Source of the DNA: Saccoglossus kowalevskii | Lineage: Eukaryota > Hemichordata > Enteropneusta > Harrimaniidae | Direction: 5' to 3' | Length of the DNA stretch: 47,226 nucleotides | NCBI RefSeq assembly: GCF_000003605.2 | Contig: NW_003115952.1 | Span: 67,455 to 114,680 of the forward strand | In this document: positions 1 to 11,168 of the stretch, piece by piece | How positions within the stretch are numbered: position 1 is the stretch's first letter | How the letters are laid out: each line of letters starts with the position of its first letter | Notes under the pieces: model-generated | Told to the model about the DNA's origin: nothing | Seen by the model: the letters and a program-made list of their open reading frames with translations, nothing else | Databases searched by the model: none | Translations under genes and position numbers: made by a program

Positions 1-2412
1 CATACTCAAGTGAAAGACCAAAGCCACTGTACTCTGGGTGAGTGTGCCACATACTCAAGTGAAAGACCAAAGCCACTGTACTCTGGGTGAGTGTGCCACA
101 TACTCAAGTGAAAGACAAAAGCCACTGTACCCTAGGTGAGTGTGCCACATACTCAAGTGAGAGACCAAAGCCACTGTACACTAGGTGAATGTGCCACATA
201 CTCAAGTGAAAGACCAAAGCCACTGTACTCTGGGTGAGTGTGCCGCATACTCAAGTGAGAGACCAAAGCCACTGTACCCTAGGTGAGTGTGCCGCATACT
301 CAAGTGAAAGACCAAAGCCACTGTACTCTGGGTGAGTGTGCCGCATACTCAAGTGAGAGACCAAAGCCACTGTATCCTAGGTGAGTGTGCCGCATACTCA
401 AGTGAGAGACCAAAGCCACTGTACTCTGGGTGAGTGTGCCGCATACTCAAGTGAGAGACCAAAGCCACTGTATCCTAGGTGAGTGTGCCACATACTCAAG
501 TGAAAGATCAAAGCCACTGTACTATGGGTGAGTGTGCCACATACTCAAGTGAAAGACCAAAGCCACTGTACCCTGCATGAGTGTGCTACATACTGCAGTG
601 AAAGACCAAAGCCACTGTACTCTGGTTGAGCGTGCCACATACTCAAGTGAAAGACCAAAGCCACTGTACCCTGCATGAGTGTGCCGCATACTCAAGTGAA
701 AGACCAAAGCCACTCTACCCTTGGTGAGTGTGCCACATACTCAAGTGAAAGACCAAAGCCACTTTACTCTGGGTGAGTGTGGCACATACTCAAGTGAAAG
801 ACCAAAGCCACTGTACCCTAGGTGAGTGTGCCACATACTCAAGTGAAAGACCAAAGCCACTGTACCCTAGGTGAGTGTGGCACATACTCAAGTGAAAGAC
901 CAAAGCCACTGTACTCTGGGTGAGTGTGCCACATACTCAAGTGAAAGACAAAAGCCACTGTACTCTGGGTGAGTGTGCCACATACTCAAGTGAGAGACCA
1001 AAGCCACTGTACCCTAGGTGAGTGTGTCGCATACTCAAGTGAAATACCAAAGCCACTGTACCCTGCATTAGTGTGCCGCATACTCAAGTGAAAGACCAAA
1101 GCCACTGTACTCTGGGTGAGTGTGCCACATACTCAAGTGAAAGACCAAAGCCACTGTACTCTGGGTGAGTGTGCCACATACTCAAGTGAAAGACCAAAGC
1201 CACTGTACTCTGGGTGAGTGTGCCGCATACTCAAGTGAGAGACCAAAGCCACTGTACCCTAGGTGAGTGTGCCGCATACTCAAGTGAAAGACCAAAGCCA
1301 CTGTACTCTGGGTGAGTGTGCCGCATACTCAAGTGAGAGACCAAAGCCACTGTACCCTAGGTGAGTGTGCCGCATACTCAAGTGAGAGACCAAAGCCACT
1401 GTACTCTGGGTGAGTGTGCCACATACTCAAGTGAGAGACCAAAGCCACTGTATCCTAGGTGAGTGTGCCACATACTCAAGTGAAAGATCAAAGCCACTGT
1501 ACTCTGGGTGAGTGTGCCACATACTCAAGTGAGAGACCAACGCCACTGTACCCTAGGTGAGTGTGCCGCATACTCAAGTGAAAGACCAAAGCCACTGTAC
1601 CCTGCATGAGTGTGCCGCATTCTCAAGTGAAAGACCAAAGCCACTGTACTCTGGGTGAGTGTGGCACATACTGAAGTAAAAGACCAAAGCTACTGTACTA
1701 TGGGTGAGCGTGCCACATACTCAAGTGAAAGACCAAAGCCACTGTACCCTGCATGAGAGTGTCACATACTCAAGTGAAAGACCATAGCCACTGTACTCTG
1801 GGTGAGTGTGGCACATATTCAAGTGAAAGACCAAAGCTATTGTACTCTGGGTGAGTGTGCCACATACTCAAGTGAAAGACCAAAGCCACTGTACCCTGCA
1901 TGAGTGTGCCGCATGCTCAAGTGAAAGATCAAAGCCACTGTACTCTGGGTGAGTGTGGCACATACTCAAGTGAAAGACCAAAGCCACTTTACTCTGGGTG
2001 AGTGTGGCACATACTCAAGTGAAAGACCAAAGCTACTGAACTCTGGGTGAGTGTGCCACATACTCAAGTGAAAGACCAAAGCCACTGTACTCTGGGTGAG
2101 TGTGACACATACTCAAGTGAAAGACCAAAGCTACTGTACTCTGGGTGAGTGTGCCACATACTCAAGTGAAAGACAAAAGCAACTGTACTCTGGGTGAGTG
2201 TGCCACATACTCAAGTGAGAGACCAAAGCCACTGTACCCTAGGTGAGTGTGCCGCATACTCAAGTGAAATACCAAAGCCACTGTACCCTGCATGAGTGTG
2301 CCGCATACTCAAGTGAAAGACCAAAGCCACTGTACTCTGGGTGAGTGTGCCACATACTCAAGTGAAAGACCAAAGCCACTGTACTCTGGGTGAGTGTGCC
2401 ACATACTCAAGG
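1..2412. repeat. 49-bp minisatellite, array A
   Basis: About 49 tandem copies of a 49-bp unit; the first starts at base 1 and the next at base 50, and the array runs off the left edge. A unit begins catactcaagtgaaagacc and ends gggtgagtgtgcca. Variants differ at a few sites: gaaagacc or gagagacc, actctgggt or accctaggt or accctgcat, and gccaca or gccgca. Blocks of variant order recur, for example the gccgcatac junction at 241 again at 1221. Because 49 is not a multiple of three, frames rotate from unit to unit and the apparent open frames are artefacts. Confidence 0.98.
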
Positions 2413-2439
2413 TGCAACCAAAACCACACATGTACACAT

Positions 2440-2609
2440 ATAATAATATAATATAATATAATATAATATAATATAATATAATATAATATAATATAATATA
2501 ATATAATATAATATAATATAATATAATATAATATAATATAATATAATATAATTAATATAATATAATATAATATAATATAATATAATATAATATAATATAA
2601 TATAATATA

Positions 2610-2682
<73 letters not shown>
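2440..2682. repeat. AT-rich microsatellite, (TATAA)n then (TAA)n
   Basis: A pentanucleotide run with period 5 extends to about 2610, with one slip near 2552. A trinucleotide TAA run follows to about 2682. The block sits exactly at the change between minisatellite arrays A and B. Confidence 0.97.
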
Positions 2683-2683
2683 C

Positions 2684-3535
2684 ATCAATGGGATAACCAA
2701 CGCCACTGTGAGTGAGTGAGGCACATACACTTGGGGAGACTGTAATCTACTGTACCCTTCATGTGTGTACAATGTGTACCAGTGTGTGGCAGACTCAATT
2801 GGGAGACCAAAACCACTGTACCCTAGGTGAGTGTGTGACATACTCAATGGGGAAACCAAAGCCACTGTACCCTGGGTGATTGTGTCACAGTCTTAATGGG
2901 GACACCAAAGCCACTGGACCATGGGTGGGTGTGCAACAGACTCAAGGGGGATACCAAAGCCACTGTATCCTGGGTGATTGTGTCACAGACTCAATGGGGA
3001 AACCAAAGCCACTGTACCCTGGGTGATTGTGTAACAGTCTTAATGGGGATACCAAAGCCACTGTACCCTGGGTGAGTGTGTAACAGACTCAATGGGGAAA
3101 CCAAAGCCACTGTACCTTGGGTGAGTGTGTGACATACTCAATGGGGAAACCAAAGCCACTGTACCCTGGGTGATTGTGCCACAGACTCAATGGGGATACC
3201 AAAGCCACTGTACCTTGGGTGAGTGTGTTAAAGACTCAATGGGGAGACCAAAGCCACTGTACTCTGGGTGAGTGTGGAATCGTCACTATGTGGAGCACAA
3301 AACCAGTGCACCCTCAACAAAATGCTAAAACTATTGTATTACACGGGGATACCAAAACCACTGTACCTTGGGTGAGTGTGTTACAGACTCAATGGGGTGA
3401 CCAAAGCCACTGTACTCTGGGTGAGTGTGGAATTGACACTATGTGGAGCACAAAACCAGTGCACCCTCAACAAAATTCTAAAACTACTGTATTACACGGG
3501 GATACCAAAACCACTGTACTCTAGGTGAGAGTGCT
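2684..3535. repeat. Degenerate 49-bp minisatellite, array B
   Basis: Same period and recognisably the same unit as array A, but diverged: units read like actcaatggggaaaccaaag ... ctgggtgattgtgtcacag. The copies differ more from each other than in array A, so this part looks older or less homogenised. The segment from about 3220 to 3370 is repeated at about 3371-3520. It includes a non-standard insert (tatgtggagcacaaaaccag and what follows), so a unit of about 150 bp has itself been duplicated. Confidence 0.93.
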
Positions 3536-4177
3536 ACAATGGGAAGGTTATATAGCGACTGCCAATGTTCGGTTCGAATCAGTAATTACAGCAGGTATGG
3601 CCTTTTACGTGTAAGCAAAGGTGGATTTGGCTGATTCATCGCTGACAAATTACGAAATCAAATTATTCTTTCCCGGTATTAAAATGCTAGTATTCATGAT
3701 AAAATGGCAAAGCATTCAGTAAACCCCATTATGCAGCGCAATCGTGTCCTCTAGCACGGTAATATTTTTTGTAACCGTGATTTCACCCACAGCAGTGAGG
3801 TTTAGAATTATAAATTCCCAAGCGTACCTATATAATAATGATTCATTTTATTCATATTTAGGCCAACGGCCCATGTACGCAAATAAGTAATACATACATA
3901 CAATATATATAGAAATATATTAATAAGTGACAAGACTGACAGGAAACAATAATTACACCAACGTTGTTCTCTGCCACTATGGCACTTCAGATAAGAGAAC
4001 AATCTGCGGAAAGCGTTGTTATAACAAACTTTCAGACCATTCGATTTCCGTTGGGAGCAACGCAGTTGGAAACAGCAATATTAAAGCACAAGTTTTAAAT
4101 AACAGAAACATCTTGACTGCATCTTGCGAAATTATGTAAAATCATATTAGCTCGTATACAAAACGTATGTGGTCGAG

Positions 4178-4202
4178 TTTTTTTTTTTTTTTTTTTTTTT
4201 TT
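4178..4202 (-). repeat. Poly(T) tract, possible minus-strand poly(A) tail
   Basis: Twenty-five consecutive T. Read on the minus strand this is an A25 run and could be the tail of an old retroposed sequence lying at higher coordinates. I could not find a target-site duplication or an identifiable body, so it may simply be a homopolymer. Confidence 0.5.
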
Positions 4203-4219
4203 GTCGATATGCAGAATTG

Positions 4220-4234
4220 CCGCCAGGTGGCGCT
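4220..4234 (+). promoter_or_regulatory. CTCF-like motif
   Basis: CCGCCAGGTGGCGCT matches the vertebrate-type CTCF core (CCASYAGRKGGCRSY) at 14 of 15 positions. It lies in gene-free DNA downstream of IFT57. Motif match only; no evidence of binding. Confidence 0.4.
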
Positions 4235-5265
4235 GTATACGAACATAAACGATTATAAAGTCGACTAGGCCATCATGTACACGTATACTACTAGTAAGTT
4301 GGAAACATGTACAGTATAAACACCAGGTATAAATTGTAAGGAGGTAAAATAGTTGTGTTGAAATAAATACACTATCATTAAACTGATTGGCAATTGATGT
4401 GCCGATAGAAGACACGAGTACGCAGCATGACAACAGTGAATACCAGCAGAGTCGCCGCTGGCGTTAACAATCCATACTCAGTTGTCAATAAACATCAGAG
4501 TCAACTGACATATCTAATAAATTGAATCTTATATAGAAAGCCGTGATCGACATCTGAAACTTTGGTGCATTAAATGTAACAAAAAAGTTCATTCACTGTC
4601 TTCATTAAACATGTATACATCGTCACTATATTTAAAATTTGATTAAAATCTTTGACAGGGTAACTGAGGAATTCTACAATTTAGCAATAATAGTAACGTA
4701 TATAGCAACAACTACATTTATTACATTTCGTTCTCAACAAATTTACCGGTCCTTATATATGCATATTAAATTAAATTATTAGAGGTGTACAACATTTGTA
4801 ATCATACAATTGAAGCATTATATATTAAATTTCCAAACATTTAACATATTCTAACCAGTATTATTTTAAAGTTCCACTCAAACGTGTTATTTTGTGTCTT
4901 TCGTCTGTTGACTAATATATCGCCCAGGAAGAGTTCTGGAAATGAATCAATCCTGGAAAACGACCTCATGCAATGACAGTCAAGCAGTGATTCGATTGTT
5001 TCAATCGCCGTTCGCCTGTCAAGTTGCCCTGTTAACGCGTCCCTTTTTCAAAAAAAATAAACTTTCCATACATATTTATTTATAGTTGCATAATTCTAGA
5101 AAACAACGACAATATATAACATACCAAGGATAGTCGTTAACTTGTTTAAATGAATTACCAAAGTAAGCCAATGGTGTTAAAGCCTTAGAATTATCTGAAA
5201 CAAAATTGTCCAAAATTATACCTCGTTCATACCATGGAAGGTCACGTTCATACTAAACAACATTG

Positions 5266-5398
5266 TTAAAGGGCGGCCGTCGTCGCGCCGCGTCCTGTTC
5301 GATATGGGACTCATAGTGACGTATACAACGCGTGTAAAACACATTGTTTATTTACATGAAATTCGAACACGCGCTACGCGACGACCACCGCGCTTTAA
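5266..5398. mobile_element. TTAA-flanked inverted-repeat element, copy A (133 bp)
   Basis: TTAA at both ends (5266-5269 and 5395-5398) encloses a GC-rich element with imperfect terminal inverted repeats: agggcggccgtcgtcgcgcc on the left, and the complement of gcgacgaccaccgcgctt on the right. A second copy at 26660-26947 shares the termini and an inner block resembling ATATGGGTCTCATA. TTAA target choice is typical of piggyBac-type transposition, but no transposase is present. The family assignment is an inference. Confidence 0.75.
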
Positions 5399-8300
5399 CG
5401 TATGAAAATAATGATTAGCGCGGTCGCAACATTACAGTAATAACAGATAATTTCAGTTTTGACATAGTTTAATAACATCGTAGGTTGCATAGCCTAATTT
5501 TGATATAACAAATCCACGGCAAAAATTACACCTCGTCGGAGTTAAAGAGGGGATCATCGTGTTCGCTCTTGGGTCCCGAACAGAATTACAAATGCAGAGA
5601 GAAATTAGGAAGCTTTTTGACAATTTTTTTACTTGAATGAACTCGAGAATTTCTGGTAGAGGGCATTGATGCCTCTGTTTATGTAACTTTACGCATTTTT
5701 TTAATCAGACATTTTACGCTATGTCACGGTAAAATCCGCCATTTTCACACTGACGTAAACCAAAGACACTAGTGTCTTAGTGTAAACTGTTTATGTAATA
5801 CAAATGCCACCGTTGTTAAAATGTATGGTGGTGCTATAACAGCCTAAATGCTACGTGAGAGTAAGATATGTAATCCGTGTTTCAACTATTTCGCAGACAC
5901 AGAAATCTAGATTCGGGTTCCAATACTTTGTCAATTTCAAGTATTACTATTATTAGTGGTAGGTTTGATATACTGTACTGTAAAAGTCCGTAATTCAAGA
6001 TATTGCAAATTTAAAATAAACCATATTCTCATAATGATAAATTAATATTCTGTTAATTCATGCATTGAATCTAAAATGATGGCGTGTATAGTTACTTCAA
6101 TATATTTTGCAGCACATTCTAGTGGACTAGCCAGTACGCAATTTCACTGGAAGTAGCATAGAGGTGTAAACAATATTATCTCTTTGTTACATATTAGCAG
6201 ACAACGCCCAGACGGTAATATTGATTTGAATATAGTAATAATCAATACTGCTGTGATAATATCATTTTGCAATTTGCAGTCTGACAGATTAAGAAGATTT
6301 GAGTCGAATTGAAGATTATATGTCATCTTCTTTACGCTTTCATTATTGTGGGTCAATTGCCATCAGAGTACAAGAGATAAAATTAAGTTCATCAGACATT
6401 CTTTCGAGTAACAACATACCGAAATGTCATGAAAGATGATCAAAATAGACATTTAGAACTCATTTTATAGTAAAATTATTTCTCCATGATTTAAAATTGT
6501 GCTCCGTGGCATGCGAAATAATATTGTTAAAGCAACTTTAAAAAATGACCTATAATTTAGTCAATTTCGAGAGTGGTAATTGTTTTTCGTTATGTACAAC
6601 AAGTGTTTTCCCAAATTGCCTTGGATATTTACTCAGGAGCGTGATCACTGAGTAATACGACTCGAATTGCTTTAATAAATGAACTGTTGTGGAACGAACT
6701 GAAAAAAAGTATTGATTACGAATTGTATGGCGTAATACTAACGCTTGATGAATCATAAAATATGCGTTGTACTCTATGCACACGCGATGGATGACAGATT
6801 AAACTATCAGACGTTGCCATGGTTTTTTGTGATGGATTCCTGATCAATTCGATCGTAAATAGTAATTTTCCGCCACAGGTAACGTTCAAAATAAACAAAA
6901 TTGGACGCGTTGAGCGGGAATTAAAAACACACACGCTTCAAAGAAAGTTGATTGATTATCCAACTGGTTTATTCTTCGCTATAGTTTATGTGGTTCATTT
7001 GTTGATGGTTTATCAAGATATGTATTTTTTTTTTATGTAATTTATTTTTTTCTGCAAATATTTCATTGCTAATCTCTATGATTTTATCGCCATAGGAACG
7101 TAAATAAACGACGCGTGTATGGTGTGAATGCCGCTGTGGGTGGAGACTGTCAGTACACGACTCTGTAACTGATGAAAACGTACACGTACACCTTACTAGA
7201 ACAAGATGAGTTCGTGTTCCCCATCACATCAGTGAGAAAGATTATAATTATCTCTAATTAAAATATCGCGACTTGTCGTTTTCGGCACGGGTTTAACGCG
7301 GGGGGGGGGGGGGGTCGTAACCTGCGCGCGCGTGGAAATTATGTCCCAAGCGACGATAACAACACACGCTAAAATGCAAAGGCTCATGGGTAGACGCTTG
7401 TCAGTAAACAATGACACGCTATGGCCATCTGAAGCATGTGCGTGTGACGACTCCCCCGCTTTAAATAAAAACAAACATTGTCTGTTTACATGAAATTCCA
7501 ACGTGTCGCACAATGACAAAGTCTTCTTTTCTTTCTTTTTTGTCACAATGCACTTGAATATAAATCCAGCAGTACAAGTTAAACTCCACAAAGTGTTGTC
7601 CAACTCGCTTAGTATTAAAATGAACCGTTCGATATGTTAATGTTAAAGATTGAGAGACGATGTTAATACACACGTGTGTTCAAAAATATCCGGCTAATTA
7701 AATAGGATTGAAGTAATAGGCCCAAATATTAAAAACTCATCATTTTAAGCAGTAAAAAGTGTTTCCTCTAAAAATTAACGATCCCGGACCGTTGCTTGAT
7801 CCACAGGGGCCACCGGGGGATAAGTGGCGACTTTGAACCGTGACCTCGGGTTAATCTGTATTTCTCAATTTTCCTACTTGAGGGCAACATAAGTTTTTTT
7901 TTGGCCTAATAGCAGGCAAGTAGCTAGAATTTTTTGTCGACCAAAAAGTCATTTTCCGGCTGTCTAGATGCAGTTTACGTACTGGAATGACGTCACCAAG
8001 ATCGATAAAGTTAAAATTGTATTATTAGGATTAGCGCCACCACACGCCGTAATGATAACATGTGGGTTCACGTGCAGCGAAATTGTTTGCAAACAACTAC
8101 TGAGACAACGCATTAGGTTTAATGGAATAATAATTTTTAAAAGCCAGTAATTACGCTGGAAACGTCCCACTAATTGCAACTGACGGCGGGCCGGCTGGAC
8201 AGATTAGCTTTATCGCGAATCAATAAATCACAAATAAAGCAATCATTATTTTTCATTTTCAATCAACTAGGCTAAATATTTCCATTTTAATTTCTAGAGC

Positions 8301-9231
8301 AATATAGCTTTATGTCAAATCCACCATGAATCGGCTTTTCCTTTGATTTCTAAGCAACCACTCAACAGATTTTAATGGAACTTGACACACTATTCAAGAA
8401 TAATCCTTATTTCATTGGTTTGGGATTGAAACCATGCATTTTACCTATTTTGTATAATTTGCTAATTGTAGCTGTAGAAACAAATCTTATATGCGCTGTG
8501 GAATAATTTACAAACCTGGTTAGTTTTTGGTTGAGAATATCAAATCTCATTTGAATAATAATTAATCAATGTTTTTTACTGATATCTCTAAAAAACAAAC
8601 ACTTTAACAGATTTAAATGAAGCGATAGCTGGTCTCGGATATCTCAGATAAACAATCAAATTTATTGTTTTTATATTCTTGAGTTTTCCATCAGTAACAG
8701 GATTACCACGTTGTAAATTAACAAACTGAATTCTTCTTTATTAACCTTATAGTCTTTATATAATGATGATTTTTATATATTTCCATTTTATTTTGTGCCT
8801 ACAATATCCTCAGCAGACAAAAATGTTCTAAACTTTCATTCATTTTTTACTGTGCTCTACATGTTTCTCTGGATCAATGTTACAGTATATATAGAATAAT
8901 CTGATTAAAATCTATAGGCAACCTACACTAAAACAAAAGATAATTTAAAAAAAACAAAATAAATATTATTAATCAGATATGAAAATAGAACACACAACTG
9001 GATGACTGGTTGCCATTCTCCAAACTAGAAATGCCACAGGCCAGGGGAGGAGAGGAGCAGGCAGGATATATAATTGTTCACAGCTAAATGGCAGCAGAGC
9101 ACGGGGAAAAAAACTCGCTATCTACCTGGACATGCTAAATATTGGCTTTCATCACAGTAATAAATAAAAATGTTAAAATAAGTTTTTATGGTATTCAAAG
9201 GCAGATATACAATGATAGACCTTTTCCAGTC

Positions 9232-9372
9232 CAACTCTTAACACTGATTTTTGATAAGTTGAATGTAAACGGGAAAAATAATGTAATACTGGTATTCGCT
9301 GGATTTTATTTTCACTGAATCATCGTTTCAGCAAAAACAAATTCCAAGCAAAAAAAAAAAAATGTTGCAGTA
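9232..9372 (-). mobile_element. TA-flanked MITE, copy 4 (partial, diverged)
   Basis: Matches the reverse orientation of the element at 43736-43943 over the cactgatttttgat..., ggattttattttcactgaat and aaattccaagcaaaa blocks. It lacks one end and has gained an A-run. It is the most decayed of four local copies. Confidence 0.7.
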
Positions 9373-10078
9373 GTCACACAGGCAGACGGCGCCTATACAA
9401 CAAACAAACTGACAATCTGTTTGGAAAGCCTGACAATAAATGATTTATGAAAAGCAGACAGACAGCTTTTATCGGGGATCCCCTGCTGGTACCAGACTTC
9501 ATAGGGCTGGAGCCAGTGTCACACAAAGTAATGCATGTAACGCAATATAAATAACAAAGTGCCATATGAACATAGTTTATTACAATACAGATCTCAGTGG
9601 AATACAATATTTACAGTAGCTACATCTTATTAGGGCTGATGTCACTGCTAAGAACGTAATGTAGAAATCAATCAAACATTTATCAATTCATATATACAAA
9701 AACAGATTCTAATCAAATTTTTAGAGAAATACAAGCAATGATACAGACAAAATGGTACAGTCCAAATGGAAATGATATTTGAATGGACGGAAAATAGGTC
9801 AGCTGCAGTCATGTGACCTAAAAGAAAGACTGTTATTGGATGTACACTGATTTGCAGTAGAAGCTTGAAATATTGACTATTGAAGTGGATTATAGTGAAG
9901 TACAGAAAGCTGAAGTAGTTATTAACATTTTATACATTTTTTTATAAATCAAAATGGATACTAGAATTCAAATTGACTAATCCAGAAATGGGAGTGAGAC
10001 ATTGTTATTAGTTCTAATTAATATGAATGAGTTTGCTCAACATTATCAAATTAGCAAGTGTCAATAATAAATTTGCAG

Positions 10079-10455
10079 TAACAATAGGTGATTTTCCGTA
10101 CTACTGCGAGATCTCGCGAGATGCATGAAAGACGCGAGTCGAACGTCTGCCGCAAAAATCGAACGATTTGATTTTCAACTCGAATTTCTTTATTTTGTAG
10201 CTCACATCGACCGGCCGATCTTCGACAGAGGAATATTGCATTCGAATATCCTCACTTAATCGAAATTGCCCATCATCAAATGTGTACAGCACATTATTGA
10301 CATGGAAATGTCCCCCAAAATACTTTCGCGTTTGTCGAATCTCACGCGACGTTTGACGCCACTATGACGCTATGACCTTTGTTTGTCCTGTTTTTACGTT
10401 CGATTTCACGCATAACGCGTGATTCTCGCAGTGAACGGAAAATGGTCAATTGTTA
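10079..10455. mobile_element. TA-flanked long inverted-repeat element (about 375 bp)
   Basis: The left end (taacaatagg..attttccgt..actgcgaga) is repeated in inverse complement at the right end (tctcgcagtgaacggaaaat..attgtta). The arms reach about 60 bp with mismatches, and TA lies at both borders. The interior is CpG-rich, unlike the AT-rich surroundings. A 63-codon open frame inside has no recognisable domain, and part of it is arm sequence. This looks like a non-autonomous DNA transposon. Confidence 0.7.
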
Positions 10456-11162
10456 TGTCACATAAATGGTTATGTGTGCATTATAGTTATAGAAAATGTT
10501 TAGCTCTCAGGGCAATCACTCTTACAGATTCAAATTTGAATGAAAGATCGTGATCGGTATTTGCAAATTTTTCTAAATACATTTTTAAGCAAAGCCCAGC
10601 TTTGTGGCTTTCACTGTAATGTCTTATTCATATAAAGTATAGTTCTAAACTAAAAATTGTATTGTAGACATTAACATCAACTGTCAAGCGATAGTTGAAG
10701 ATTTTTACAGAGAGATACCATCAAATTCCAAGAAAATTTCAGTTTTTAAAGTGTGTATACAAAATTTGGGGCTAGAAACTTGAATTTGGAATAAATGAAA
10801 TGTACATTAATCTAAGTTTTCACCCTACTATCATGTGAATAAGACAACTACTTTTACCCTAGCAGTTTGAATCTATTGTTTTCTGTTGCTGGACTGCACC
10901 ATGATCAGCAGAAAACACAAATCTGTCAATTTGTTCTTATTTTTTATAATCCATGTGATAATAAATAAAAATGTTAGATTGTTATTTTACATATACTAGT
11001 ATGCGAACAGTACCTACATAACTGGAATATAAAATTATAAATACATGCCATGTTACATGACACAGAGTGTGTTTACTAATTAGTCATCATAACATACTTG
11101 TATTTTTTATTACATGGATTAAACAATGAACAAACTGATGATAAACACCTTATGCCTTTAGA

Positions 11163-11168
11163 TTTATT
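11163..11168 (-). terminator. Possible IFT57 polyadenylation signal overlapping the stop
   Basis: On the minus strand the IFT57 stop codon TAA is followed directly by TAAATC, so an AATAAA hexamer overlaps the stop. If used, the 3' UTR would be only a few tens of bases. Other hexamers lie further downstream, so its use is uncertain. Confidence 0.3.

Larger units (their letters stand above)
3541..11162. other. Gene-poor interval
   Basis: I find no convincing coding exon on either strand over 7.6 kb. Open frames here are under 130 codons, have no recognisable domain and are not supported by matched splice sites. The interval holds a T25 tract at 4178-4202, a CTCF-like motif, three transposon remnants (5266, 9232 and 10079) and a G15 run at 7300-7314. 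A stretch near 7477-7500 (cattgtctgtttacatgaaa) resembles the inner part of the TTAA element at 5341-5363 and may be a decayed relative. The 3' UTR of IFT57 probably occupies the right end. Confidence 0.6.

Noticed and set aside
522-713. Minus-strand open frame within array A
   Set aside because: Created by the repeat; frames rotate with a 49-bp unit and the peptide is itself repetitive.
1-2412. CRISPR-like array of regular repeats
   Set aside because: The units are contiguous with no unique spacers; this is a eukaryotic minisatellite.
2407-2865. 152-codon minus-strand frame with long Ile and Tyr runs
   Set aside because: It is translation of the AT microsatellite plus minisatellite units.
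3174-3524. 116-codon plus-strand frame with an internal repeat
   Set aside because: It follows the array B units and their 150-bp duplication; no splice or domain support.
3565-3600. GGTTCGAATC, a tRNA B-box-like word
   Set aside because: The surrounding bases do not form a T-arm stem or acceptor stem, and no A-box is placed correctly.
4095-4433. 112-codon minus-strand frame
   Set aside because: It contains a Lys run from the poly(T) tract and has no domain.
10101-10292. 63-codon minus-strand frame
   Set aside because: It lies inside an inverted-repeat element, partly in its arm, and has no recognisable domain.
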